Numbered from the stretch's first letter, positions 8,307 through 17,632 are shown. The stretch is 64,000 nt of DNA from Paenibacillus rhizosphaerae (GCF_014192015.1 NZ_JACHXJ010000009.1:46317-110316), one strand, 5' to 3'. A program made the numbers and translations. The notes: generated by a model from the sequence alone, not told the origin.

Positions 8307-8401
8307 ATAGGGCGGCCAAAAAATAAGGGATGACCGTCAAAGTCCGGCCGCGATTCGCCGCTCTTTGGGGTATCCCTTGGGCAGTTCCATTTAAAAAGCT
8401 G

Positions 8402-8599
8402 TCAGAAGAACAGTTTCCCGATCAGCTGCAGCACGAAGTAGATGATAATGCCCGTAGCGATGAGCGTGAATCCAGCCTTGGGACGGCCCTGAAAAAAGCG
8501 CAGAATGGCCAGGCTGAACAGCGGGGCGATAATCAGCAGAAACAGCAGCACGGTCACGAATACCTCGACCGATATATTGGAAATATCCACGTAAGTCAC
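8402..8599 (-). CDS. small two-helix membrane protein
   Basis: The protein has 65 residues if started at the GTG at 8599, which has GGAGAG seven bases upstream. In-frame upstream starts exist (ATG at 8614, TTG at 8650) but without a good ribosome site. Two hydrophobic segments (VFVTVLLFLLIIAPLF and FTLIATGIIIYFVLQLIG) are joined by a basic loop FFQGRPKAG. I do not recognise the family and give no function. Confidence 0.6.
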   Translation of the reverse strand: MTYVDISNISVEVFVTVLLFLLIIAPLFSLAILRFFQGRPKAGFTLIATGIIIYFVLQLIGKLFF

Positions 8600-8856
8600 G
8601 GACAATCTCTCCATTCCTAAGGTAAAGTCATCGGGTTTACCAACGTCCAAAAATAATCAGCATTTCTATTATATACGAAACCGGCCCAGCATTTCCGTAG
8701 ATTCGGTGGGAAAATACGTCGATTTTTCGTCAAATCCTGTGCTAAGGACGAAAAAAACGGAAGCATGAGAGATCCTGCCGAATTGACATGTCAGGGAAGG
8801 AAAACGCTTGTAAAGTCCGAATATACTTAAAAAAAGATTCGGAGGGAATCAAACCG

Positions 8857-9495
8857 ATGCATACATCACAAGCAATGCAGGAACTGCTGTCCGCAAGAAT
8901 GGTTGCGATCGTCCGGGGGATCACCCGGGATCAGGCCAGGACGGCAGGTGAGGGACTGATCGCCGGAGGCGTCCGGCTCATGGAAGTCACGCTGAATACG
9001 GATGGGGCGCTGCACATGATCGAAGACTGGCGCTCGGCATACGACGGGCGGGCTTATGTAGGCGCCGGAACCGTATTAAAGCTGGCTATGGCCAAAGAGG
9101 CGGTTCAGGCTGGAGCACAGTTTCTGATCTCGCCCAATGTCGATCAAGCCGTCATCTCCTATGCTTTGGAGCAGGGCATCGACGTATGGCCTGGCGCCAT
9201 GACGCCCACGGAGATTGTGGCCGCTTACGAGGCCGGTGCGAGCGCGGTGAAGCTGTTCCCGATGGGCAGCCTGGGAATCGGCTATTTGAAAGAGATCCGC
9301 GCGCCGCTGAATCATATTCCCCTGATGGCTACAGGCGGGGTGACGATCGGCAATATTGCCGATTATTTCGAAGCAGGGGCGTGCGCAGTCGGGATCGGCA
9401 GCTCGCTGCTGCCGAAGGCAGAGCTGGAGTCGGGAAATGTTGATGGCGTCCGGGAACGGGCTGCGGCGTTTGTTCAGGCGGCTGCCCGAACGTAG
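8857..9495 (+). CDS. eda: KDPG/KHG aldolase
   Basis: Class I aldolase of 212 residues splitting 2-keto-3-deoxy-6-phosphogluconate into pyruvate and glyceraldehyde 3-phosphate (and related keto-hydroxyglutarate). MEVTLNT carries the catalytic Glu (about 43), AVKLFPMG the Schiff-base Lys (about 132), and ATGGVTIGN and VGIGSSLLP form the phosphate loops. GGAGGG lies 10 bases before the ATG at 8857. It stands alone, not beside a KDG kinase. A CcpA-like sequence at about 8798-8811 has three mismatches to the cre consensus and is weak. Confidence 0.9.
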   Translation: MHTSQAMQELLSARMVAIVRGITRDQARTAGEGLIAGGVRLMEVTLNTDGALHMIEDWRSAYDGRAYVGAGTVLKLAMAKEAVQAGAQFLISPNVDQAVISYALEQGIDVWPGAMTPTEIVAAYEAGASAVKLFPMGSLGIGYLKEIRAPLNHIPLMATGGVTIGNIADYFEAGACAVGIGSSLLPKAELESGNVDGVRERAAAFVQAAART

Positions 9496-9765
9496 ACGGA
9501 CAAGTAATGGAGCGGCAAGTGCTGCTGTAAGCCCGTGAGAAGTCTGCCGGCGTGCTGCCTGGAATCGTTTTTCGTAAGCCGGTCACCAGCCGCCGCCAAC
9601 CGCCGCAAGCAGCGTAGAAGCTGGTTGTGTCATATCTTGCCCATGGACGGAATAGAGTCATTTGGAAGGGCCATTTTCATGTGCGGATGGGCTCGTACGG
9701 CCATAGGATGACGGAAGTGGTAAAAGGTGTGGACCGGCATGATGGTCAGGAAGGGAGGGGGCCAT

Positions 9766-10908
9766 ATGATTGTAAAGCGCTTCTCGCTCGTCTCGGTGCT
9801 GCTCCTTGGAACGGTGGTTGCCGCCGCCGTTACCCCGAGCATCGATTGGCAAAGGGTATATGCGGCCGCGACCTCTCCGGGGAACGTTGTCACCACCGTG
9901 GACGCGATTCAGGCGAAGCTGCTGGCCGCTATGAATCAGCGCCTGGAGAAGATTCAGTTTGTGTACCAGGGCAAGACGTCAGCCCTCAAGAGCCAGCTGA
10001 AGAGCGCCCTCGAACAGGCGCTGGAGAGCGATCCCTACATCAATTACACCATCGAAAGCTATGGCTACTCCTACAGTGGCAGCTCGAAATCGGCCACGGT
10101 GAGCGTGCAGCTGCGCTACCGGGAAACGGCCGCGCAGACGGCTTATGTCGACCAGCGGGTGAAGACGGTGCTCAGCAGCCTGATCCGGCCCGGCATGAAC
10201 GATCATGAGAAGATCAAAGCGATTCATGACTGGGTGGTGCTCCATTTGAAATACGATATGACCCTTCAGAAGTACACCGCTTATGACGGACTCAGCTCGG
10301 GCAGCACGGTCTGCCAGGGGTATTCGCTGCTGACTTACAAGATGCTGAAGGAAGCCGGAATTCCGAATAAGATTGTAGAAGGTACCGCCGCTCCAAGGGA
10401 TACGGGTGTGAGCCAGCTGCACGCCTGGAATCTGGTGCTTCTTGACGGCAAATGGTACCACTTGGACACGACCTGGGATGATCCCGCTCCGGACAAGGCC
10501 GGTGAGGTCGGTACGGGCTATTACCTGCGCACGGACGCGCAGATGAGGAAGGACCATGCATGGACCAAAACCTATCCTGCTGCCTTGACCTTGTATCGCG
10601 ATACGCTGTCCGGCTTGATTCGGCAAGGGGGAAGCCATCTGGCGTTTTACCAGAAGCTGCAGGAACAGCTTGAGTACCCACTGTATGATCCGGCACAGAT
10701 CGTATCGACTTCCGCCCAGCTCAGCGCCAGGGCTAAACCGGTCGTCGCCGCAGGAGGGAACTCGCTGCTCTTCCGGTTCCATGGGAACAAGGAGCAGCTG
10801 CTCGGCGCCCTGCAGGATTTGTATCGGCTTGGGGTGAGCTCGATCTCTTACACGCAAATCCCGCTGGATGAGACGGAGGATTTGAGAATTTACGTCACTT
10901 GGAAATAG
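9766..10908 (+). CDS. secreted transglutaminase-like protein
   Basis: A 380-residue protein with an N-terminal signal-type segment (residues 5-22, SLVSVLLLGTVVAAAV). A transglutaminase core follows, with the triad Cys183 (STVCQGYS), His219 (QLHAWN) and Asp234 (HLDTTWDDP). Such domains act as cysteine proteases, amidases or cross-linkers in the envelope, and the activity here is not decided by sequence. AAGGGAGGGG precedes the ATG at 9766. It is monocistronic, with its own terminator. The 270 bases upstream contain nothing I recognise. Confidence 0.8.
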   Translation: MIVKRFSLVSVLLLGTVVAAAVTPSIDWQRVYAAATSPGNVVTTVDAIQAKLLAAMNQRLEKIQFVYQGKTSALKSQLKSALEQALESDPYINYTIESYGYSYSGSSKSATVSVQLRYRETAAQTAYVDQRVKTVLSSLIRPGMNDHEKIKAIHDWVVLHLKYDMTLQKYTAYDGLSSGSTVCQGYSLLTYKMLKEAGIPNKIVEGTAAPRDTGVSQLHAWNLVLLDGKWYHLDTTWDDPAPDKAGEVGTGYYLRTDAQMRKDHAWTKTYPAALTLYRDTLSGLIRQGGSHLAFYQKLQEQLEYPLYDPAQIVSTSAQLSARAKPVVAAGGNSLLFRFHGNKEQLLGALQDLYRLGVSSISYTQIPLDETEDLRIYVTWK

Positions 10909-10958
10909 GCAGAGCGTGTACTGACGGGCAAATATCACCGGAATGCGGCAGAAGGGAA

Positions 10959-11005
10959 GGCCCCCTCACTGCGAAGCCCAGGAGCTTGCAGGAGGGGGCT
11001 TTTTG
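10959..11005 (+). terminator. terminator of the transglutaminase gene
   Basis: GCCCCCTC pairs with GAGGGGGC around a loop of about 24 bases, followed by TTTTT. Confidence 0.75.
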
Positions 11006-11026
11006 CCTTCTGGGTGGGGATTTTTT

Positions 11027-11960
11027 TTATACCTTACTCCACTCGGCGTCCAGCATATCCAATTGAATCGCCGCAGCCGTTGTAGCTCCACTCGATGCGG
11101 CAGATATTAACTGGAATGGAACACCGGATGCATCACCTGCCGAGTACACGCCAGGAACATTCGTCCTTCCCATTGGATCTGTATTAATCTTCATGACGGG
11201 CCCGTTGACCGACAACACGCACCCCAATTGTTCTGGGATATCCGTGCTTTGCATTAAAGTGGGAGTAAAGAATATTCCCTCACATTCCACGGAACGGGCG
11301 CTGGACAAGGTTATTTGATTCACGTACCCCTGCAGCGATTCGATCCGCTTTATTTGCTCTTCGTAAACGGTAATCCCATGACGCTGCAATTCGACGCGTT
11401 GATCGGCAGACAGGAACAATGAGCCACGGGTGAGCAGAGATAGATGCTTGGTCCATCCGGATATCATTTTCACGAAATGCAAATCCACATCATTCGGAGC
11501 AATCACGCTGATCTGTCGGTCGCGCAATTCCCATCCATCACAGAAGGGACAGACAAACGCACTGGTTCCATACACCTCGAAAATGCCGTCAATGTCAGGT
11601 AATACGTCCTTCATCCCCTGTAGCAAATAAAAGCTTCCGGGTGTAGACGATCATATCTTCTTCCAAGTGAAGTAGAAAATTCCCATCATGGCCTGTCGCA
11701 GATACCACCTTAGTGGTTTGAAATGTGACGGAAGGGTATTTTAATATCTGCTCTTTTGCGATTCTCCGAAATTCTGCAGGCGTAATCCCATCCCTTGTCA
11801 GGAAGCCGTGAGACTCCCTGGTTACCCGGTTCCGCGGCAATTCTTCATCGATGACCAGAACACTTCTACGTGAACGCCCCAGCACCAAGGCGGCATGAAG
11901 TCCAGCGGGACCACCGCCTACAATGACAACATCGTATTTTCCATTAGCTGTGTTTTGCAA
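11027..11960 (-). pseudogene. thioredoxin-reductase-like oxidoreductase, frameshifted
   Basis: Two frames together make one complete NAD(P)/FAD oxidoreductase of about 310 residues. The first (start TTG at 11960, ribosome site AAGGGGG) holds VVIVGGGPAGLHAALVLGRS and runs to LLFATG. The reading frame then changes, and KDVLPDIDGIFEVYG with the redox motif CPFC follows in the other frame, ending with NVPGVYSAGDASG. The break falls in a run of four bases at 11615-11618 (C on the plus strand), where three would keep the frame. It is therefore a one-base insertion or a sequencing error. The SDR gene ends 12 bases upstream, so the two form one unit. Confidence 0.85.
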
Positions 11961-11972
11961 TTGAAATCCCCC

Positions 11973-12863
11973 TTATTCCACATGGTTAGCAATCCAAGAT
12001 TGGATGGATTCACCTTCAGGCTTCCAGCCGAGCAAATGACGAGCATGTACGGCACGAATCCGGCAGTTTGTCGCCAGAGTATACTGGGCAAGTGGACCCC
12101 ATTCGGCAACAGCCTCTTCCAATGTCCAACGAACCGTTTTCCCGGCAAAACCAAGAGCATTGCTTACGTACCGGGCCAAATCCCCGAACGATTCTTCTCC
12201 ATTTTCCGCAAAAAAGTAAGAGGCAGACGGTGCTTTGTCCAAAGCGAGCAGGTACAATTGGGCCAAATCCTGAATATGCACATTGGACCACCGGTTACGC
12301 CCTTGGCCGATATAGACGCCAGCACCTAGTTCCTTTGATTTATGGATAAGCATCGGGAGCTGGATACTATCTCTTGGAAGTCCCAGTGAAGTTCCATAGA
12401 CCATGGAGGGGACGATGACAATGCCCCGCACTCCTTGCTCGACGCCTGCTTTACGTACCAGCTCATTGATACGAATCGGCTCTAGATCTCTGAACACTTG
12501 GGTTTCTTCGTTATAGATCTGATGGCTTTCATGTTCCCCCTTAGCGTCATCCCCCACGATGCCCGATCCGGAGGTGTGAATCAACGCCTTTCCTGTCCCG
12601 CGCAATGCACGGATCAGCGTCTCGACTGCCGCGCGGTGGCCGACGTCTGCTGTATGAATGACGCCGTCGCTGCGTTGTGCGTATTCAGTCAGGAGTTGCG
12701 TATCTTCAAGCGATCCGACGACAGGTTCCACGCCGAGATCTTTGAGCTCGCCCATTTGTCCGGTGCTGCGAGTCAGTCCATAAACGGAGTGTCCCGCGTC
12801 CAGTAAGGTTTTAGCGACTGATCCTCCAATGTACCCGGTGACGCCGGTAATGAAAATGTTCAT
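11973..12863 (-). CDS. NAD(P)-dependent epimerase/dehydratase, atypical SDR
   Basis: Cytosolic oxidoreductase-like protein of 296 residues with the Rossmann signature GVTGYIGG at the N-terminus. The sequence continues with VIHTADVGH and the VPSMVYG region typical of extended or atypical short-chain dehydrogenases; the tail (LLGWKPEG) also fits NAD-dependent epimerases. ATG at 12863 is preferred over ATG at 12875, which lies directly against the AAAGGAG ribosome site. The substrate is unknown. It is followed closely by the frameshifted reductase gene, and its promoter carries repeated operator-like sequence. Confidence 0.8.
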   Translation of the reverse strand: MNIFITGVTGYIGGSVAKTLLDAGHSVYGLTRSTGQMGELKDLGVEPVVGSLEDTQLLTEYAQRSDGVIHTADVGHRAAVETLIRALRGTGKALIHTSGSGIVGDDAKGEHESHQIYNEETQVFRDLEPIRINELVRKAGVEQGVRGIVIVPSMVYGTSLGLPRDSIQLPMLIHKSKELGAGVYIGQGRNRWSNVHIQDLAQLYLLALDKAPSASYFFAENGEESFGDLARYVSNALGFAGKTVRWTLEEAVAEWGPLAQYTLATNCRIRAVHARHLLGWKPEGESIQSWIANHVE

Positions 12864-12904
12864 GTTTTCTTCCATCTCCTTTGTTTATTATTACAGATAT
12901 AATG

Positions 12905-13036
12905 AATGTATTATATCCATAATTGGGTCATGCGATATTAAAACCTGCTTGGGATAACTGCGCTCCTATAATGGACTTAAATCATCCATAATGGATCTGA
13001 TGAGTCCATAATATACATGTTGATAACATTAGTCAA
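12905..13036 (-). promoter_or_regulatory. promoter of the SDR gene with repeated operator-like motif
   Basis: On the minus strand TTGACT (plus 13031-13036), a 17-base spacer and TATTAT (plus 13008-13013) form a good sigma-A promoter. The octamer TCCATAAT or its complement occurs at about 12915, 12968, 12985 and 13005. One copy lies on the -10, and the central copy is a palindrome, ATCCATAATGGAT (12984-12996). The arrangement looks like a multi-site repressor or activator operator; the protein is unknown. Confidence 0.55.
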
Positions 13037-13072
13037 CTATCCGATTAAGAAGTAATGGCAGCCCATCGGCAC

Positions 13073-13116
13073 AAAAAAAGGAGACCCACACGTTCATCTG
13101 TGAGTCTCCTTTTTTA
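13073..13116 (-). terminator. terminator of the lysine permease gene
   Basis: AAAAAAGGAGAC and GTCTCCTTTTTT form a stem extended inward by CACA/TGTG. T runs exist on both strands, but on the minus strand it lies just past the permease stop. Confidence 0.8.
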
Positions 13117-13119
13117 ACA

Positions 13120-14577
13120 TTACCTCGGATCGTGGCTGGTCAGGTCGCACTGCTCCAGCGGTGTCAGCTTGGTTTTCTTTTTCCACTTGTACCCGAACCA
13201 TATGGCCAGGAACAGCGGAATGCTGACATACGTCACAAGAATGCCGTACCAGTCAATTTTGCTGCCGGTAAACGCCCCGGTGTTCTGTCCCAGGATCGCG
13301 ATAATGCACAGGATAAAGGCAAAGATCGGTCCGAACGGGAACCAGCGCGCCCGGTAGGGCAGCTCATCCAGGGAATGTCCCTGGGCGAGGAAAGCCCGCC
13401 GGAAACGGTAGTGGCAGACGGCGATGCCGAGCCAGTTGATAAAGCCGCACATGCCGGAGGCGTTCAGCAGCCAGTTGTACACGACCCCGTCGCCAAACAG
13501 GGAAGCCAGGAACGCCAGCATGCCGATCGCCGTGGTGATCAAGAGCGCGTACACGGGAACGCCGCGGCTGTTCAGCCGGCTCAGAAATTTAGGGGCCAGG
13601 CCGTCCTTGGCCATGGCATACAGCACGCGGGTGGAGGCGTACATGCCGGAGTTGCCCGCGGACAGCACGGAGCTCAGAATGACCGCGTTCATGACGGACG
13701 CCGCAAAGGCCAGACCCGCCTTTTGGAATACCAGCGTGAACGGGCTGACGCCGATATTGTTCAGATCGGTCTTCAGCAGGTTCGGATTCGTATAAGGAAT
13801 CAGGAAGCCGATGACGATGATCGCCAAAATATAAAAGATCAGGATCCGCCAAAATACCTGCTTGATGGCGCGCGGCACATTTTGCCGCGGATTTTCGCTC
13901 TCTCCAGCAGCCACCCCGATCAGCTCGGTCCCTTGAAACGAGAAGCCCGCCGCCATAAAGACGCCGACGAAAGCAAAGAATCCGCCATGGAAGGAGCTGC
14001 CTCCCAGGTTGAAGTTCTCGAATCCGACCGGCTTGCCTCCCATAATCCCGAAGATCATCAGAATGCCGACGACCAGGAAAATAATGACGACCGCGATTTT
14101 AATAATGGCAAACCAGTATTCGGATTCACCGTAGCCCTTGGCCGATAAAATATTCAGAGCAAACATGAGGGCGAGAAACAGCAGACTCCACAAAAAGGAG
14201 GGGGAGTCCGGAAACCAATATTTGATGATGACGGTCGCCGCGGACAACTCGGCTGCGATCGTGATCGCCCAGTTGTACCAGAAGTTCCAGCCGACGGCAA
14301 ATCCGAAGGCCGGGCTGACGAAGCGGGTGCCGTAGGTGCTGAACGACCCGGAATCCGGCATATAGGTAGCCATTTCCCCCAGGCTCGTCATCAGAAAATA
14401 TACCATCAGGCCGACGGCGGCATAGGCCAGAATCGCTCCGCCCGGTCCGGAGGAGGAGATGGCGCTGCCGCTGGCCAGAAAGAGCCCGGTGCCGATGGAG
14501 CCGCCGAGGGCGATCATCGTCATGTGCCGGGATTTCAGGCTCTGTTTGAGTGCCGTTGCCGGTTCTTTTAAACGCAT
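13120..14577 (-). CDS. lysP: amino acid permease, probably lysine-specific
   Basis: APC-superfamily transporter of 485 residues with about 12 membrane segments. The family signature HMTMIALGGSIGTGLFLASG occurs near the N-terminus, followed by FSFQGTELIGVAAGES and SVLSAGNSGMYASTRVLYAM. These are typical of the LysP/RocE/GabP-type permeases. The lysine riboswitch directly upstream identifies the substrate as lysine with good confidence, as in riboswitch-controlled lysine permeases of other Firmicutes. GAAGGGATG stands before the start. It is monocistronic. Confidence 0.9.
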   Translation of the reverse strand: MRLKEPATALKQSLKSRHMTMIALGGSIGTGLFLASGSAISSSGPGGAILAYAAVGLMVYFLMTSLGEMATYMPDSGSFSTYGTRFVSPAFGFAVGWNFWYNWAITIAAELSAATVIIKYWFPDSPSFLWSLLFLALMFALNILSAKGYGESEYWFAIIKIAVVIIFLVVGILMIFGIMGGKPVGFENFNLGGSSFHGGFFAFVGVFMAAGFSFQGTELIGVAAGESENPRQNVPRAIKQVFWRILIFYILAIIVIGFLIPYTNPNLLKTDLNNIGVSPFTLVFQKAGLAFAASVMNAVILSSVLSAGNSGMYASTRVLYAMAKDGLAPKFLSRLNSRGVPVYALLITTAIGMLAFLASLFGDGVVYNWLLNASGMCGFINWLGIAVCHYRFRRAFLAQGHSLDELPYRARWFPFGPIFAFILCIIAILGQNTGAFTGSKIDWYGILVTYVSIPLFLAIWFGYKWKKKTKLTPLEQCDLTSHDPR

Positions 14578-14634
14578 AAAAAGAAATCATCCCTTCAAAT
14601 ATGAATATGACTTCATGGAGTGGAAGGGGAACAA

Positions 14635-14671
14635 CCAAAAGGGACCCCAGGTATGAAGTACCCGCGGTCCC
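14635..14671 (-). terminator. riboswitch-controlled terminator before lysP
   Basis: On the minus strand GGGACC and GGTCCC close a stem with an inner GGGTA/TACCT part and are followed by TTTT. It lies between the lysine aptamer and the permease start, as expected for lysine-dependent termination. Confidence 0.8.
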
Positions 14672-14710
14672 GATAAATGACGCTATGGCTTCCGCACCCG
14701 TGCTTCCATG

Positions 14711-14937
14711 AAAGATAGCTCATCACGGCGCCTTGGTCTTCCTGCAGGAGGAAGGAACGCCGCGACAGTTCTGTCCCTTTCGGAGAACAGACCCAGCATG
14801 CCAACCGGTAGAGCGGGTTCGCACACTTCGGCGGAAGGCGCCCTTCACTGTCCTTCACCGGCGGCTCTTACGCCTCGGGACAGCTACTCATCGCTTCCGC
14901 AACCTCTACCTCACCTTGGACGGATGAGGTTATCTTT
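14711..14937 (-). ncRNA. lysine riboswitch (L box) aptamer
   Basis: Read on the minus strand, the element opens with AAAGATAACCTCATC, which pairs with GATGAGCTATCTTT at its other end to form P1. Inside are the conserved blocks GGTGAGGTAGAGGTTGCG, GCCGCCGGTGAAGG, GCCGAAG, GCTGGGTCTG and ACTGTCGCGG in the right order. It reports intracellular lysine and controls the following terminator and lysP. About 60 bases separate the element from further upstream sequence that holds only a vague promoter. Confidence 0.92.
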
Positions 14938-15046
14938 TACATATTTCTTTGTATTGATGTATTAAACACGTTACATCGTAGCGTATTACGCCGGAAAAAG
15001 GCAATGGTTAATGCTGGAATTCTTGAAGAGCCGTTCCCTGCAGCCT

Positions 15047-16183
15047 TCAGGAGCGGCTCCGCTTGGCCATTTGCTGCCACACGGTGCCTGCGGCCTGCTC
15101 GCCGGATTCGATGCGTTCCAAGGCCATCCGCGCCTGCAGGCTCACTTCGAATTCGGGATCGTTCACCGCTTCCTCCAAGGCGTCGCGCGCTTCTTCCGTA
15201 CCGACTTCGTACAGGAAGCGGGCGGCGCGCCAGCGGACGATCTTGCTGCTGTCCTTCAGCGTCGCCTGCATCGCCGGCGTGGCCGCCGGGTCGCCGATGT
15301 CGGACAGCGTGTCGCCCGCCGTCCGGCGGACGGTCGGCGAGCTGTCCTTCAGCGCCTCGTACAGCAGCTCCATCGCTTCCGGCGTGCGCAGATCGCCGAG
15401 GTAGACGACCGCCAGGCGGCGGGTCTGCATTTTCTCGTCATGCAGCGCCTGACGAATGATCGGCAGCCGCTCCTCGGTCGGCTGCATGCCGTCCAGGGCG
15501 GCATAGCGAACCTTCCAGTCGGCGCTCTGCATCGCTTCGGCGAGCTCGGTGTCGCTCAGCTCGCGCCGCTCCTCCTCGAACTCGCGCTCGCTGGCGCCGT
15601 GGGCGATCGCCTGCTCAATGACCTGCTTCAGCCGATCCTCGGGAAACGCCGCTTCCAGCTCCTGCTCGACCTCACCGGCGATGTCCTCCAGCTCCCCGTA
15701 GCGGACGCCGTAATCCTTCAGCTTGCGCTCCTTGATCATCGTCGCAGCGGTGACTTCCATCACGGCTTTCGTAAAGCGGTCGGACAGCGCCCGGCGAACC
15801 TCCTGAGTGCCGGACTTCACGCGGATCTGCATCGGGATGCCCCGGAAGAACTGCACGAACACTTCCGCCTCGCCGTAATGGCTGCCGGCTTCCGCGTCTT
15901 CTTCCGTGAACTGGCTCGTCAGGCCCTCCTGGCCGAACCGCTCCTGCACTTCGCCGAGGATGGCGGACCAGTCCGCGCTGCCCTGGCGTTCCAAGGCGAC
16001 AAAGTCAAGGGTATGGAACACGCTCTTGACCCCTTGGATATGCAGCATCTCCCGGATCCATGCCGGGGCGGAGCGTTCATTGTCAAGCGTATATGTTTTG
16101 CGGATGCCGGGCTCCAGACTCTCATCCAAATGCAGCTTCATAGAGTTCGGGCTCGGCGTTGGCTCGATAAATTTGATCTTCAC
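15047..16183 (-). CDS. cvfC: conserved virulence factor C family protein (Nfu-like N-domain plus HEAT repeats)
   Basis: A 378-residue cytosolic protein. Residues 1-85 (FIEPTPSPNSMKLHLDE through VALERQGSADW) match the Nfu/NifU N-terminal domain. From about residue 215, helical pairs such as DWKVRYAALDGM, KMQTRRLAVVYLGDLRTPEA and SPTVRRTAGDTLSDIGDP are PBS-lyase/HEAT repeats. This is the CvfC/YpgR arrangement seen in staphylococci and bacilli; its molecular role is unclear. GTG at 16183 is used, with GAAGGAGG upstream. A hairpin overlaps the end of the gene (about 15027-15060) but lacks a good T run. Confidence 0.8.
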   Translation of the reverse strand: MKIKFIEPTPSPNSMKLHLDESLEPGIRKTYTLDNERSAPAWIREMLHIQGVKSVFHTLDFVALERQGSADWSAILGEVQERFGQEGLTSQFTEEDAEAGSHYGEAEVFVQFFRGIPMQIRVKSGTQEVRRALSDRFTKAVMEVTAATMIKERKLKDYGVRYGELEDIAGEVEQELEAAFPEDRLKQVIEQAIAHGASEREFEEERRELSDTELAEAMQSADWKVRYAALDGMQPTEERLPIIRQALHDEKMQTRRLAVVYLGDLRTPEAMELLYEALKDSSPTVRRTAGDTLSDIGDPAATPAMQATLKDSSKIVRWRAARFLYEVGTEEARDALEEAVNDPEFEVSLQARMALERIESGEQAAGTVWQQMAKRSRS

Positions 16184-16371
16184 AGGTAAAGACCTCCTTC
16201 TTCTTCAAGAAAAAATGATACATCTCATTCCTATATAGATGAAACCATCTAAACTACAGTTTACCTCACTTTGCCCCCAAACATAAACCTTTTGCCGCGG
16301 ATAGAAAACGGATGGAAAGACGACAATGACAAGGAGGTTACCAAGCTGCATAGAAGGAGCTGTACTGCCGC

Positions 16372-16473
16372 GTGATATTCAACATCTATTTCGCGCCGAT
16401 GCTGATTGTCGTCGTGACCCTCATGTTTTTGGCGCTGTACGTCATTCATTACTCCGACCTGCATGACGAATAA
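16372..16473 (+). CDS. small single-helix membrane protein, 33 aa
   Basis: A 33-residue frame with GTG start, one strong hydrophobic stretch (APMLIVVVTLMFLALYVI) and a charged end HYSDLHDE. AGAAGGAG lies 12 bases upstream, a rather long spacing. It sits in a 420-base gap between divergent genes where nothing else is evident. Codon choice looks coding. The function is unknown. Confidence 0.45.
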   Translation: MIFNIYFAPMLIVVVTLMFLALYVIHYSDLHDE

Positions 16474-16603
16474 TTCATAGACTTAGCGGTAATCAAGCTT
16501 ACGAAAGAAGGATGCATTCGAGCGTCAGCTCTTGTGGTACACAGGGTTTCGGATCGGGTAAAATGGAATAAACAGCGATTACACCCGGGAAGGAGGGGGA
16601 CTC

Positions 16604-17587
16604 TTGCCGAAGATCCGCTATAATAACATGGATAATGTAAGTACGGACAAAACGTTAAAGCAGTTCAGACAGTGGCGCCAGGAGCGGCGGCAGAAGAAAA
16701 AGGACTACAGCTTCCAAATCCCGAATATGCCGCCGGATCTGGATTACTTGCACGGCAACCGACAGGATACGTCGATTACCTGGATTGGCCATTCCACCTT
16801 TTTCATCCAGTATGAGGGTCTCAATATTTTGACGGACCCGGTCTGGGCCAAAAGAATGGGTTTTGAGCGGCGCCTCGGCGCGCCCGGTCTCCTGATCAAT
16901 GATGTGCCGCCGGTGGACATCATTCTCATATCGCACTCCCACTATGACCATATGCACATGGCTTCCATCCGGAAGCTGTACGGGGCGGGCACGACGCTGA
17001 TCGTTCCGGTCGGCCTCCGCGCGAAGATGGTCCGCAAAGGGTTCCACAATTGCCGGGAGCTGAAATGGTGGGATCATGTGGTCATCGGCCAAGTGAAGAT
17101 CAGCTTCGTCCCGACGCAGCACTGGACGCGCCGCACGCCGTTTGACACCAACACCTCGCACTGGGGCGGCTTTGTGCTGGAGCCGCATGAGACAGGGGAA
17201 GCCGGTAACACCGGAGCGGAAGACGGCACCAGGATGCTGCCGCCCAACGTCTATTTCGCGGGGGACAGCGGGTATTTTGCCGGCTTCAAAGAGATTGGCA
17301 GGCGCTTCAACCTGCATGTAGCGCTGATGCCGATCGGGGCGTATGAGCCCGAGTGGTTTATGACGTCGCAGCACGTCAATCCCGAAGAGGCGCTGCAGGC
17401 TTTTCTGGACGTGGGGGCCGATATGATGATTCCTATGCATTACGGTACGTTCCGCCTGGCTGACGATACAGCCCGGGAGGCGCTGGACCGGATGGAGGAG
17501 GAGCGGGTCCGGCTCGGTCTGAGTGAGGAGCGGATTAAAGTGATGCATTATGGGGAGACGCTGACGATCCATCCGGAGCGGAGGTAG
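16604..17587 (+). CDS. MBL-fold metallo-hydrolase (NAPE-PLD/RomA-like)
   Basis: Zinc-dependent hydrolase of 327 residues, probably cytosolic. The ligands HSHYDHMH (about residue 110) lie in the beta-lactamase fold, and WIGHSTFFIQYEG, NILTDPVW, YFAGDSGY and MIPMHYGTF are hallmarks of the family that contains NAPE-hydrolysing phospholipase D and RomA. The substrate cannot be told. The start is TTG with AAGGAGGGGG five bases upstream. It is monocistronic, with a terminator after it. Confidence 0.85.
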   Translation: MPKIRYNNMDNVSTDKTLKQFRQWRQERRQKKKDYSFQIPNMPPDLDYLHGNRQDTSITWIGHSTFFIQYEGLNILTDPVWAKRMGFERRLGAPGLLINDVPPVDIILISHSHYDHMHMASIRKLYGAGTTLIVPVGLRAKMVRKGFHNCRELKWWDHVVIGQVKISFVPTQHWTRRTPFDTNTSHWGGFVLEPHETGEAGNTGAEDGTRMLPPNVYFAGDSGYFAGFKEIGRRFNLHVALMPIGAYEPEWFMTSQHVNPEEALQAFLDVGADMMIPMHYGTFRLADDTAREALDRMEEERVRLGLSEERIKVMHYGETLTIHPERR

Positions 17588-17632
17588 TACCGGATGCCCC
17601 ACCGGTATTTGATACGTCGATGAATCCATACG

